A DNA stretch of 64,000 bases, from the NCBI GenBank assembly GCA_963565915.1, contig OY751496.1, positions 806,001 to 870,000 on the forward strand, in the 5' to 3' direction. A program made the translations under genes and the position numbers. The DNA is from Entoloma clypeatum. Lineage: Eukaryota > Basidiomycota > Agaricomycetes > Agaricales > Entolomataceae. The stretch's first letter is position 1, and the number at the start of each line of letters is the position of its first letter. Of the stretch, positions 1 to 9,726 are shown piece by piece. The notes beneath the pieces are model-generated. The model did no database searches and was not told where the DNA came from. It worked only from the letters and a program-made list of their open reading frames with translations.

Positions 1-578
1 TTGAGAACATGTCGAAGTCCTTTGGGTTGATTAGCATATTGTGAGTGTGTTGAGGGAAAGATCATCGGTTGAGAGATCTTCTTGTTATCTTGGATGAACC
101 ACCCATTTCGCATTCGTGCTTGAGCCCCACCAGGATTCACGTTCATCCGAGATGTGACAAGAGCATCTTCGGCATATGCAGAGTGACCCTGTGAGTTGTC
201 AACCATAATTAATGCCTGATAGCCAGGACCGTGAATCTGCTCAAATGCAGGAAGTATTCTTTCAATCAACTGGAAAGGTTATGAGTTTTCTGCATGAATA
301 ATATGGAACAAAGATACCTGTTTGACGAACAGCTCTCCAGTCCAATATCCATCATAATTCTTTCCATATTCAAGAGTTTGACTCGCTCCTTCAAGCCACC
401 CCACTGTCGAACAAATGACATCGCTTTGATGGAGTCCGCGGCCCACGCCCTTCTTTCTGAGCATATGTTGGTCCTCGAAGACCCAACTTTTCTTGACAGT
501 ATCGTGAGCCTGAGCCGTCATCTCGTCCTGAGCCACCAGCACTAATTGCCTTTTGTAATTTGCGTGATACGAATCTAT
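1..578 (-). pseudogene. DDE transposase, 3' part (runs off window start)
   Basis: The minus strand encodes a DDE-type transposase/endonuclease related to large families in mushroom genomes. Visible blocks, in order, are VAQDEM (first acidic motif), KKGVGRGLHQSD, LEYGKNYDGYW, then after an intron LIERILPAFEQ, IMVDNSQGH (second acidic motif) and SRMNVNPGG. The frame is open from a TAG at 579-581 down to base 1, so the C-terminus lies outside the window. The N-terminal part is missing: the sequence above 579 is unrelated and then runs into element K. The exact DDE superfamily was not assigned. It is probably a fragment, because the 5' half is absent. Confidence 0.75.
270..317 (-). other. 48-bp spliceosomal intron in the DDE transposase
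   Basis: On the minus strand the intron starts GTATC and ends TTTCCAG. Removing it joins ELFVKQ to LIERILPAFEQ in phase 0; without splicing the frame ends in a stop after 15 more codons. The size is typical of basidiomycete introns. Confidence 0.75.
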
Positions 579-708
579 CTACGCGAGCCCGCTGGCCACC
601 AAATTGTTGCGGGTGCGGTCGTCCCGGGCGACGAGGCCAACACTTGGTCCGGTCCAGCCCCAAATTGGCCGCTGTCCCAAAGTGGTGGTGACTAAGCGAT
701 TCGCACCA
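579..708 (-). other. unassigned spacer, possibly an LTR end plus gypsy leader
   Basis: GC-rich stretch between the transposase remnant and element K. Read on the minus strand it contains CGCAACA followed by ATTTGGTGGCCAGCG, which resembles an LTR 3' end plus the start of a gypsy leader. There is no partner LTR in the window, so the assignment is weak. Confidence 0.25.
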
Positions 709-863
709 TACGTCTGACACATATCTAATGAGTCAGGGATCTAGAGCGAGTCTAGATTGTTCTAAGTCTAGAACACTTCCATATGTAACTCCATATGGGA
801 ATACACATGTCTATAGACATGTGATTGACTGTCGAGACATCCGTCTAGAATGTATTCTCAACA
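709..863 (-). repeat. Element K 3' LTR, truncated
   Basis: About 150 bp near-identical to 6572-6725. On the minus strand it starts TGTTGAGAATAC directly after the polypurine tract. Similarity to the 5' LTR stops near 709, so the R and U5 parts are missing. Confidence 0.85.
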
Positions 864-874
864 CTCCCCCTCAA
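864..874 (-). other. Element K polypurine tract
   Basis: The minus strand reads TTGAGGGGGAG immediately before the 3' LTR start TGTTGAG, the usual position for plus-strand priming. Confidence 0.8.
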
Positions 875-950
875 GTGTGATTCCGTCAGGTTTCAATACT
901 TGTTCACAAGAAGACATTCAAGTCCTAGTGAAGAGCCAAATTAAATGGCA

Positions 951-3776
951 GCAGCCGTAAGGGCGCTAAAGGGGATCTGCTGTGTCGTTTAGCATACGCT
1001 GTCATTTAAGGTCTTATCAGAGACCCATAAGTCTAATTCCAAAACAAGAATAGACAGGTCTCATCAGAAGTCAATCTGAGATCAATAGATCATCAAAGGA
1101 TAAAAATACCTTTGAGAGACATGAAATAGCGCAATAAATATGCAGCCATAATGGCGCTTGAAGCAGCCAGTGTAGCGCTTAGAGCAGCCACTGAAGTAAT
1201 TGATTATTTAATTACTTTGTACCACTAACTACTTTACTTCTTTTCTGACGTCTTATCGTCGGTGGTCATGGCAGTGTTATTGCCAGAGGGCGATGAAGAA
1301 GTAGCGGCATCGCCAGCTGCAGTAGTGGTGGTGGTGGTGTTGGTGGTCGAGGCAACATGCGCCAGATGGTCGGCATGTGCGAAGCGAGTGTAAAAGGCGG
1401 TGGAGAAGTAGGCGAAGAATGCCATTGGAAGCCTGCTCTAAAACTCAACTTTGAGGAGCGTATTTAAGGCTTTGCCTATCTCGCACGGACCATGCTGAGT
1501 CAGGTGTTTGGCCTGATTGCATCAGCAAACCACGTGTGATAGTTTATTGTCATTCCAGACAAGTATCAATGATTTTGACCATGATTCACACAAAAAATGA
1601 GACTACCAATGCAGGCAGCCCAAGAAGGCGCTCAAGACGTAGTGGTACTCAGCTTTTTATGGATCACATAGTAGTTGCAGCCAGTAGTAGCGCAAGAACT
1701 AGTATGGAAAGAGCATGTGGCACTAAGGCCGGGGATAAGTCAGAAGACATAACTCAATTAAGAGCTCGTTAGACTTGATCTGGCTCAAAGGGTCATTTAA
1801 CCAACTGATGATATCATGCTTGGCATGATGTAAGCTATAAATAGCTTATTTATACTCTGGCAAGCTGCCAAATAAGGCGCTAACAACCATGGATTTTTAG
1901 ACAAGGGTGCCTTTATCCTGAGTATGTAATATTATCATGGCAACACTTTTAAGGTGTGCTTATAGATAATGTCATCTGAGTCGAGTGTAATACTCCAGAC
2001 TTCAGGGATGTGGATGAACTAGTTAGGTTCAGAGTCCACTGTGATAGTTTATGCTCTGTTCCGGAGAAGGGTCTAGTTTATCGTCATAGTGGACGTTGAG
2101 TCTTCAGAATATAATATCTGAGACAGCTGGTAGTTCCGTCATCGTTTCCCATATCGTCTGACGTACTATCCAAGCTATTGCAAAATATAATCGCAATGAT
2201 TGATATTGCAGCCATTATTTGAGCGCAGATATAATCAAGCCTAGTAACTGTGGCAAGCCCAAAGGGGCGCACATTGTTATGCAAAGGCTAGACAAGCAAA
2301 CATCATGTGGATTGTTTTAGGATTAATAGAGAATGAATTATCTCCCCCTGAAAACCAATTCCATGGAGTACATTTTACAGATTTTATAGGTAATCAAGCC
2401 AACTGTTATATGTGATGATGTGCAAGCAATATTGCAGATTATAGTCAAATAAATGACTTTGCAATGTAGTTCTTTGTAGTTGGCAATACTTATGTTGGTG
2501 AACAACCGATTTATGTTCAGAGGTCAATAGAGAATCCACTCTAAGACATCAACACAGATTTACTATGTTTGTTGCATGATACAACAATAACGCATGAGGG
2601 TGTTATTTGGTCTTGTTTGTCAAAGGAGGCAGCCAACACAGGCGCTCTACTCAATGCAAGAACCAGATCATTGTCGCAGCCAAAACAAGGCGCAGATCAG
2701 ATGATGGGTTGATCCAAATCTCAAGAGTGTAACAAGCACTCTGATGCGTTTCATGCGATCAAATAGTAATCTTGGTATTCCAAGAACCATATAATGCAAA
2801 TTAATGCATTATTAGTAAGTCATCAATTAAGATGCTTCATCAAGTAATCATAGAAGATATACTTGGGAATAGAACCCAACAATAGTCTGATAAGACTAAC
2901 GGATCGATTCATATGATATTCTCTTTTATCCAGAATTCATCGTTTCTAGGTGAGAAATCATAGGGGTATAAGCTGGGATAAGCTTTTTCTTTTGTTCAAG
3001 TTGACCATTTGATAAGTATGCAGCGGTCACGGCGCTCCTTTAATGGTACAACCTATAGAGTGTTGTATACGAAGCAATGCATCTGATAGTGAGATCAAAA
3101 GATCAAAGATCAGTCTTCTAGCAATGGTATCGCAAAGCAAATAGCGCAGAATGCTGCCATTAAAATGCTTCTCTATATTCTCCCCCTTTTCACAGTCAAG
3201 TATGGCAATCATTTCCCATGTATCTTTGGCTTTCAAAGAGCATATACTGAAATAGATGCAGAACTTGGTTGGGAAACCAGAAATTCATGCAGAAAAAATT
3301 AATCGCAAACTGCGGAGGAATTACTCTCCAAGTTATGCTGAGGTAATTACTCTCAGGCGATTTATTCCAGCAATATTTGTAAGCTGTGATACAATCTGAT
3401 TTTTTGACTATATCCATTTTTGCCATAGGGTGTGTACCATCACGGTCATCCCTATATGATTCTGTGACAAGGTCATCGCTGCTTGATTAAAGCGCAGATG
3501 CCTTATAAGTCAAAATGCAATGCTAGCCTAAAAGGCGCAAGATGCATCAGAGATCATTCCCATGCAAGAAATGGAGAGTTCAGATAAGAAGCTTTGCATT
3601 GCCCCAAATCATCACTACTTTTTGGTGAAAGAGTGGAGGAACAAGATTGGTTGGCTAGACCAATTTGAATCGATTTAGGTTGAAGGGTTGAAAAACTCTT
3701 CTTCGCATAATAAAGTATTATATATTGGCAGCCAGAATGACAATTTTTTGAACACTATCGCAGCCTGTCAAGGCGC
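951..3776 (-). repeat. Bulged-hairpin repeats, 3' non-coding part of element K
   Basis: Plus-strand form GCAGCC-(3-8 nt)-GGCGC, i.e. in element RNA GCGCC-loop-GGC-U-GC: a short GC stem with one bulged base. Copies at 951-967, 1142-1158, 1163-1179, 1615-1632, 1677-1693, 1864-1881 (bulge T), 2208-2226, 2253-2270 (two-base bulge), 2629-2646, 2676-2693, 3020-3036, 3522-3538 (bulge TA) and 3760-3776. Loops and flanks differ, so these are not simple tandem duplicates. Half-sites without a partner occur near 1184 and 3728. Confidence 0.8.
1234..1425 (-). CDS. Small hypothetical ORF inside element K
   Basis: 63 codons with an ATG, in a local GC-rich island that contrasts with the AT-rich DNA around it. 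The product starts MAFFAYFSTAFYTRFAHADH and continues with a low-complexity Thr/Ala/Ser tail ending in KKTSEKK-like charge (exact end KTSEKK). It lies on the same strand as gag, 2.7 kb downstream. A TTAAATA stretch lies upstream on the minus strand. It may be a captured exon of a host gene or a chance ORF; I recognise no family. Confidence 0.3.
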   Translation of the reverse strand: MAFFAYFSTAFYTRFAHADHLAHVASTTNTTTTTTAAGDAATSSSPSGNNTAMTTDDKTSEKK

Positions 3777-4147
3777 AGAATAAGTGTTATGCAAATGCCA
3801 TAGCGCATGAATACAATATTACTTTTTAAATGCTTTTGAAATCATTTTTCGTCTTATCCAATATAAGGTGGAATATAAATTCCTGAAAAGGAAAGACAGA
3901 CGCAGCAGAAAGACAAATTAATGACTCGCGCAGTCTTTTTAACAAGCTTATTAAGCTGTTTCCTTTATAGTAGGTGGCTCAACGGCACATCCAACTTATT
4001 GGAATTATTCCAGATTGGATATAAGTTATTTGAACATAAAATGCATTTGCATTTTTAAATCTCTCTTTCTTTCGTTCAAAATATGAACACATTGCAAATC
4101 AATGTATTGATTGCAAAGAAAGAAAATACAATCATTCTACACAATGA

Positions 4148-5011
4148 TTATGCTGTTACAAGGTCCAGGCGTGGAAACGCTATATCGTAATTGTCGACGG
4201 GTGGATCCTTGCATTGTTCTGTTATGACGGCATCATGCACCAGACCGGCGACGCAGCTAGAGTAGCGCAGAGCACCAGGGTCTGTTGGTGCAGATAAGAA
4301 AAGCTTCTTTTTCCATAAGTTCCGAAACGGCTGATGAAAAACATCGCACAATGTCGGTTGAGGATCATAGGAGATACCTATACCGTAAAGGTAATCCTCA
4401 AGTGACAAATCGGGAACAGGGTCAACACGATGATGATTGTATGTTTCAACAATCAACTCTCGAACCTTATCATAGGTGAGATCATCATTGTAAAGAAGGG
4501 TTTCTATGGCAAAGTCATCCCAATCAGGAGACGGGAGGGCAGATAGAAGCATTAGGGCCCGAGTCGATGGAGAAATAGAATGATGTGCGCCGAGATGATC
4601 AAAGATTTTATCAAGATAATCAATCTCGGTTGCAGGTTGTCGCTTCATAGAAAGTTTGAAGGACAATGCAGCACGAATGTCAGACAGAACTGTTTCATAA
4701 ACAGCTCGTCCGAACCTATTCTTCAACTCAAACCAAGTCTCAGAAGACATATTTTTGGTGAGTTTGATCGACGGGTCGACACGAAGTCGAATATTGGCTA
4801 AAGCCATTTGATCCCTAATGTTCCATGCCTTGACTTTAGTTGCATGGGCTTTCCTTGTAAGGTTAGCAGACATCAAGGGTCGCTTCTCAGCACCATCAAC
4901 AATTTGCCACAAATCCTGAGATCTAAGGAACGAACACATGTTGTTCGCCCACTCAGGGTAGTTTGTGCCGTCAAGAACGGGAACAGCAATCAAAGAAGTG
5001 ATTGAAGACAT
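4148..5011 (-). CDS. gag: Copia-type Gag (UBN2/DUF4219-like), 287 aa
   Basis: Structural protein expected to form the virus-like particle and package element RNA. Residues 1-190 have the copia Gag layout: FxG-type start (VLDGTNYPEWANNM), LWQIVDG, AHATKVKAWNIRDQMALANIRLRV, ETWFELKNRFG, then LMLLSALPSPDWDDF and an ELIVETYN helix. There is no CCHC zinc knuckle and no protease motif; the last 90 residues (KKKLFLSAPTD onward) are unlike the rest and not recognised. The start is an ATG 27 nt inside the island at 5011. The ORF is uninterrupted, unlike most older ORFs in this window. One hairpin unit with a changed but still pairing stem lies inside the 3' end of the ORF (4253-4268). Confidence 0.75.
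   Translation of the reverse strand: MSSITSLIAVPVLDGTNYPEWANNMCSFLRSQDLWQIVDGAEKRPLMSANLTRKAHATKVKAWNIRDQMALANIRLRVDPSIKLTKNMSSETWFELKNRFGRAVYETVLSDIRAALSFKLSMKRQPATEIDYLDKIFDHLGAHHSISPSTRALMLLSALPSPDWDDFAIETLLYNDDLTYDKVRELIVETYNHHRVDPVPDLSLEDYLYGIGISYDPQPTLCDVFHQPFRNLWKKKLFLSAPTDPGALRYSSCVAGLVHDAVITEQCKDPPVDNYDIAFPRLDLVTA
4253..4268 (-). repeat. Covarying hairpin unit inside the K gag 3' end
   Basis: The plus strand reads GCAGCT-AGAGT-AGCGC. Compared with the common GCC/GGC stem, both arms have changed (GCT/AGC), so pairing with the bulged A is kept. It is the only copy found in coding sequence. Confidence 0.55.
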
Positions 5012-6267
5012 GTTTGTTTCTAAAAAGAAACAGTGGTCAGCAAATATTCAAGACCAATTTGAACCGATAAGAGGTATTGTCTGAATTGTTTGTGACACAT
5101 GTCAGAGAGAGTTTATGTAATAGCCTTTATTTATGTGACTAAGGGTCACAATGCTGTGGTATTTACATAAAGACGGTCGCCTATAGATCAGGCGATTGCT
5201 CCATCTTTATTACCCCGGGTGTAACCTCGGGTGTGATTCTCCTTTCTTCATCGTCACTATGATTGAAGGGGGACGGTAAGTCCCTCGTTCGAGCTCTCCG
5301 GATGTTACTCGGGCGTGGCGCCCAGGGATCCTAGAGTCATAGTTCAACGAATGAAGAGAATGTAGATGGGGATACATACTGCTTTTTTCTTTCCACATTT
5401 GCGAGTACAGACATGGCGTGCATGCCGTCCGTATCGCAGCTGCGTGACTTTCACCTTCCGAATGCGTGGTGTGACCATGCAATCCAGAGTACAGAGGTGT
5501 CGTCTGTGGAAACCATCATCACGCTGAATAACGCGGATGTCATGGTGTGACCAATGGTTTGCTTGAATGAAACCATAATGGAAGCAGATGCAAGATCCTT
5601 TCATCTAGGAACGATTTTAAGTCAGCATCAAATCTGAGATCGTGCAACCATAAAAATGGGAAGTCCCTGAGGCAACCCAAAAAAGGGTGCTTCTATCAGG
5701 TACAGGGTGCAATGGATCAAGATCGATCGACGAAAAAGTTCACGGAACAGAAAGTTCCTGAGAATCGTAATGTCCGAATGTCAGCACATCGAGATATACT
5801 CAATTTGGTTAAAACCAAATGCCAGACAGGACATGACACAGTGTGAGAAAACCCCAAATCTAGATCGCAGCCAAATGAAGGCGCAGATACAAGAGAGGGT
5901 TTTTCACAGGGGTGTGGCGGCCGCCTATCAAGGCGCTCAAGCCACAGGCTTTATACAAAATGTCCAAATATAGACATAGGCCATAAAAGGCCTTAGTCTA
6001 GATCAAGAACTAGATGCAGCCCTAGGGGCGCTTTGCTAGTCTTGGACATCAGAACTAGGTGCAGCCCAAAGGGCGCTCACTAGTCTGGAACCTCCGAGTA
6101 TCAAACCAGATAACTAACTTAGACTAGTCTATGCTACTAGCTAAAGAGGCGGTAGCAGCCCAAAGGGCGCTTTTAAGACTCGCGCTCACTGGCTAGGCCA
6201 GGTTAGTATCTAACAGGCTAGACAGTCGCAGCAACTCCGTTAGAGTGCGCAGACTGTACTGGGCAAT
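5012..6267 (-). other. Element K leader between primer site and gag
   Basis: About 1.25 kb without a supported ORF. The part nearest the primer site (5867-6250) holds six hairpin units. The part at 5210-5600 is GC-richer, with several short overlapping minus-strand frames of 86-90 codons, none recognised; they could be captured host DNA. Confidence 0.5.
5867..6250 (-). repeat. Bulged-hairpin repeats in element K leader
   Basis: Copies at 5867-5884, 5920-5936 (bulge C), 6016-6032, 6061-6077 and 6155-6171, plus a long-loop variant at 6228-6250. Three have extended stems such as GCAGCCCAAAGGGCGCT. Spacing is 30-140 bp. See the finding on this family. Confidence 0.8.
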
Positions 6268-6282
6268 CCGGGGCCCATAACC
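6268..6282 (-). other. Element K primer binding site (half tRNA-iMet)
   Basis: The minus strand reads GGTTATGGGCCCCGG just inside the 5' LTR. This fits the anticodon-stem half of initiator tRNA-Met, the primer used by Drosophila copia, and matches copia B's site at 19759. Confidence 0.85.
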
Positions 6283-6725
6283 TATCGAACAGCACACCTA
6301 CATACGCAGGGAAGCCTGGGTAAGATACTCACATTGGAGGTAAGCGGAGCGAGAAGAGGTTGAGTGATGAAGGTACTTGATAAAAGTCCTATTATTGCAG
6401 ATACAGATACATCGAGTATTTATACCTACAAGAATGCGCACAGACCATGTACAAACAAGTACAAACTGAGCTCTGTCGCAGAACCATAAACTCACGTATA
6501 TGGTAATATGTGACTTATAGTCACATAGTGTGACAAGCACATGATGTGACATAACATGACATATGTTATGTACGTCTGACACATATCTAATGAGTCAGGG
6601 ATCTAGAGCGAGTCTAGATTGTTCTAAGTCTAGAACACTTCCATATGTAACTCCATATGGGAATACACATGTCTATAGACATGTGATTGACTGTCGAGAC
6701 ATCCGTCTAGAATGTATTCTCAACA
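6283..6725 (-). repeat. Element K 5' LTR (about 443 bp)
   Basis: The minus strand starts TGTTGAGAATAC and ends next to the primer site. A TATAAATAC box lies at 6416-6426 (minus sense), followed by a likely R/U5. The first 150 bp match the truncated 3' LTR. An inverted repeat CATAACAT/ATGTTATG sits at 6551-6571. Confidence 0.8.
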
Positions 6726-7042
6726 ATCTTGAGAGGCTAAGGATTAGCAATGGGACCAGATGAAATGAGGGAACAATCTGGCTTGGCAAGGATAAACACA
6801 TATAAATTCAAAGAAAAGATGGGAGAGCGAGATGATTTTTCTGCTTGACTGATGTTGACAGGGTCCTCCGATGATGTCAGGGTGGAAAGTTTGCCAGCCT
6901 CTCTAGGACGAGGTCAGGTTTTTAGTTTTATTTGTTTGTTTATTATGTGACTTCAAATTGTATGAAGCATCGCAGAACCTCTCCTCGCCATACGAGAGTG
7001 CTGGTTTTAGGAGCCTGGGTCCAAGGTATCTAATAACACAAG
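6726..7042. other. Spacer with no recognised feature
   Basis: No ORF with recognisable content; this is the right flank of element K. A run of T-rich sequence lies near 6920-6945. Confidence 0.4.
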
Positions 7043-8373
7043 TAGTGATGTCTGGGCTGGGCTCGAAAGCCCTGAGCCTGGCCAAGCCCAGCCCTAAAAG
7101 CCCAGCCCAGGCCAAGCCCTTGAGATGGTAATGTATGACAAAAGGGATGTTTGTGACAACAGGTTCGACTAGCTAGTCAGAATTTAGTCAGAGATATGAT
7201 CTGACTGTCAATTGACTGTTGGGTGGACTGACAATGTATGACTATACAGTCAAATGTTCAGTCAGACTCCAATCTCAGGCTCACAGATTTTTTGTTTTGG
7301 CAAAAACATGAAAGGCTTCAAATGATTATATTATGAGTGTATGGGAACAATTTTTATGTATTAACATCAATATAGACTTATAACTATCTGATTTATGTTA
7401 GAATTGGGTACGAGCAGGCCATTGGGCGTGAGAGGGAGCCGTTAAATACGAGGGGAGGCCATTTGGCACAAAGGAAGGCCATTGGGAATGAGAGGAGGCC
7501 ATTGGGCATGAAGGGATGCCGTGGGTCGCAAGAGGACACTGTGGGGAATGAGAGGAGCCTGTTGGGCATGAAGGGATGCCATTGGGTATCAAGAGACGCC
7601 GCTGGAAACAAGAGGATGCTGTTAGGCACAAAGAGATGCTGTTGGGTGCAATGGGAGGGCATTTGGAGTGAGAGGAGGCTGTTGGATGCAGGAGACGGCT
7701 GTTGGATGCGAGGGGCGGCTGTTGGGGGTTGTTCGGCACGAGGGGCCATTGAGTAGTGGCTGTTGGGCATGAGTGGAGGCCATTGGGAGTGAGGGGCAGT
7801 CGTTGGGTGCAAGGGAGAGTCATTGGATGTGGGAGATGGCCATTGGGCATGAGGGGAGGCTGTTGGAGGCTGCTGGGTGGAAGGGGCTGTCGTTGGCGTG
7901 AGTGGAGGCTGTTGGGCACAAGGGGCAGTCATTGGCACCAGTGGAGGCCATTGGATGTGAGAGGTGGTCGTTGGACACAAGTGGAGGCCGTTGGGTGCGA
8001 GGGGCAGATGTTGGACGAAGGAGACAGTCATTGAGTGCGAGGCAGTTGTGGTGCAAAGGACTTGTCAATGTTTGATTTTTTCACCAACAATCAACAAAGT
8101 CATGTGACTTTGCAGGATAAGTACTTAACAATATTCATTTCACTGATGAGGCTTGGTTCGGGCCTATCTTGCAAGGCAAATCTACACATTCTAAATGGCT
8201 TAGTACTCTGACAAAATATTTGACTGTTCACTGACCTAGTCTGATCCTAGGTCAAACCTTTGGTCAGACATAAGCTGTGTTCTGACCCAATGAATATTAT
8301 CTGACTAAAGTCTATTTGTTTGACTAAACATCTGAATTCTTTTTTACTGAGGCTCAGGGCTGGGAGGACATTC
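7043..8373. mobile_element. Possible TIR element carrying a minisatellite
   Basis: Left end TAGTGATGTC followed by repeated GGGCTGGGCT/AAGCCCAGCCC motifs. The right end GGGCTGGGAGGACATTCTG is roughly the inverse. Short TCAGTC/GACTGA motifs recur at both ends (7170-7270 and 8215-8340). The layout resembles the better defined hAT-like element at 31494-33759, but no target duplication is visible. Confidence 0.35.
7405..8050. repeat. 20-bp-period minisatellite
   Basis: About 30 imperfect units of 20 bp around the core RTTGGGCAYGAG, with frequent GGCC or GGCTG before it and GAGGA after it. Units differ by several bases each, so the array is old. Long open frames on both strands here are a by-product of the period and are not genes. 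Confidence 0.85.
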
Positions 8374-9093
8374 TGGTATTGGAAATTCCACCCCACCGCC
8401 CCAGCCTGTCACACTTTATTTGATGTGACAATACTTTTGCTTATATCATGTGGTTGACCACCTGTGTCATTTGACCCATGTCACAGTGTTGATACTGTCT
8501 ATTAGACTTTACCTTGAGGTAAGATTCTTCCATGTTCTAAAGCCATTATATAATACAATCTTGCTGTTGATCATTGCCATGTTGTTTCTCACATTGGTGT
8601 CATGATGGTGACTCACAATGACCAAGCTGTGTCTTTGTTACTTGATGATTTGATGAAATATCCAAATGTTATATCACCCTCAACACTGTTGTCTATCTCT
8701 ACCTTCCTTGCTTTTGCGCCTCGTTTCAGGACATCAGGAAAAATCTTTGTGCTCTGGACCCATGGCCAATATTACATAGCACTGGTAATGGTCAGCAGGA
8801 GTCTGTAGATCTCCATAACACACAGTATCATGATGAACATCACCCATCAAATCTAGAGCTCCAATAGCTTTGTGCAAGCATCTGTAGACTTCGTACAGAT
8901 AGGTAGAGCTTAACGTGATTCATGAAGAATAGCTCCAAACACAATGACAAACATGTATGATTATTCGGACCTGGGGGGAGTGTTGTACAATCAAGTGTTT
9001 AAACTAATGGCAAGTTCGTGCTAATGTGCATTGATGAAGGCTGTGTGCTTCTGCTAGTCATTGGTGGCAGGTGATTTCGCTCTGGGGGTGGTT
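8374..9093 (+). other. Non-coding stretch with weak LTR-like traces
   Basis: 8407-8594 starts TGTCACAC and ends TCTCACA, followed by TTGGTGTCATGATGG, which could be a decayed LTR plus primer site. At 8971-8979 GGGGGGAG is followed by TGTTGTACAATC, a polypurine-LTR type junction. The two putative LTR starts do not match each other, so no element is called. The KDZ gene's stop is at the right edge. Confidence 0.25.
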
Positions 9094-9421
9094 TCAGAAG
9101 CAAGTGAGATCAGGGAGGTAACAAAGATAAAAGAAATCATGGTGGCAAAGATAAGCATTGAGATAAAATGAAGGTGTGTCGTCGAAAACACTGTCAGATG
9201 ACCACACACAATTTATGTGGGATCCGAAATGTGGCATCAAATGGCATGAGTGCTCAAGTTGTGACGCGGTAATGACAGACATGTGGGGCTGGTGATTTCT
9301 AGATGCAAATGCAATATTGTACATTTCAATATCGGGGACAGGCGTTCAGAATGCCTGGAACCAGTGCACATAGAGTAAGAGTTCCTTGAAGGACCCATAC
9401 TCATTGGGGAGCTGGAATATC
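9094..9421 (-). pseudogene. KDZ/Plavaka-like transposase, C-terminal segment
   Basis: Minus strand, last part of the transposase split by gypsy C. Readable blocks are IFQLPNEYGSFKELL, LYVHWFQAF, then (after a TGA and a small frame change) IEMYNIAFASRN and ASQLEHSCHLMPHFGS, SDSVFDDTPSFYLNAYL, a typical C-terminus of basidiomycete Plavaka-type proteins. The frame joins the segment at 23805 exactly across gypsy C's target site (...AQVHL/IFQLP...), confirming that C inserted into this gene. Probably inactive. Confidence 0.7.
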
Positions 9422-9426
9422 AGATG

Positions 9427-9715
9427 TGTTGAGGCAATGCTAAGTCAAACGACATCGCGAGCCCAAACTTAGGAACGAAGTGGAAAGATGATAAGAGAAC
9501 TGTATTGCCAAGAGACCCAGCAGGAATCTCAAGAGAACAAGCTATCGAATACAAGTGAAAGTACCCTACTTATATATGTAAATTCCATGAGGCTGCGTTG
9601 TGGCAGCGTCATGCTGCGTGATAATGATAAGATGTCCTCATGTATGATATGATGTAGATAAGATAAGATCAAGATAAGATAAGATAAAGTAAAAAGTGAA
9701 AATATGATCATAACA
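9427..9715 (-). repeat. Gypsy C 3' LTR
   Basis: 289 bp, TGTTGAGG...CATAACA on the plus strand, matching 23511-23799 at nearly every base. It is followed on the plus strand by TTACCCCCTTTC, i.e. a minus-strand polypurine tract (GAAAGGGGG) three bases from the LTR. Confidence 0.9.
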
Positions 9716-9726
9716 TTACCCCCTTT

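Larger units (their letters stand above)
709..6725 (-). mobile_element. Element K: gag-only copia-type LTR element (TR-GAG-like)
   Basis: Parts in transcript order on the minus strand: complete 5' LTR (6283-6725), half-tRNA-iMet primer site (6268-6282), long leader, one gag ORF (4148-5011), 3.3 kb non-coding 3' region, polypurine tract, and a 3' LTR that breaks off at about 709. No protease, integrase or reverse transcriptase was found, so the element must borrow these from an autonomous copia. This matches the definition of terminal-repeat retrotransposons with gag only (TR-GAG). The internal non-coding DNA is AT-rich and full of a short bulged hairpin (separate entries). No target duplication can be read because the 3' end is truncated. 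Confidence 0.75.

Noticed and set aside
391..720. 109-codon minus-strand ORF across the element K border
   Set aside because: Out of frame with the DDE transposase and crossing an element junction; no recognisable content.
6571..6725. A 149-bp LTR pair with 709-863 as the full LTR length of element K
   Set aside because: The primer site lies at 6268, so the real LTR is about 440 bp and the left copy is truncated.
7393..8068. Long overlapping open frames rich in Pro, Ser and Gln (minus) and Gly, Arg, Trp (plus)
   Set aside because: They are produced by the 20-bp minisatellite, which keeps several frames open on both strands; no ATG context or conservation supports a gene. The same holds for 31565-32243 and 40276-40650.
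8407..8980. A complete small copia element between 8407 and 8980
   Set aside because: The presumed 5' and 3' LTR starts (TGTCACAC and TGTTGTAC) do not match and no coding region is recognisable.
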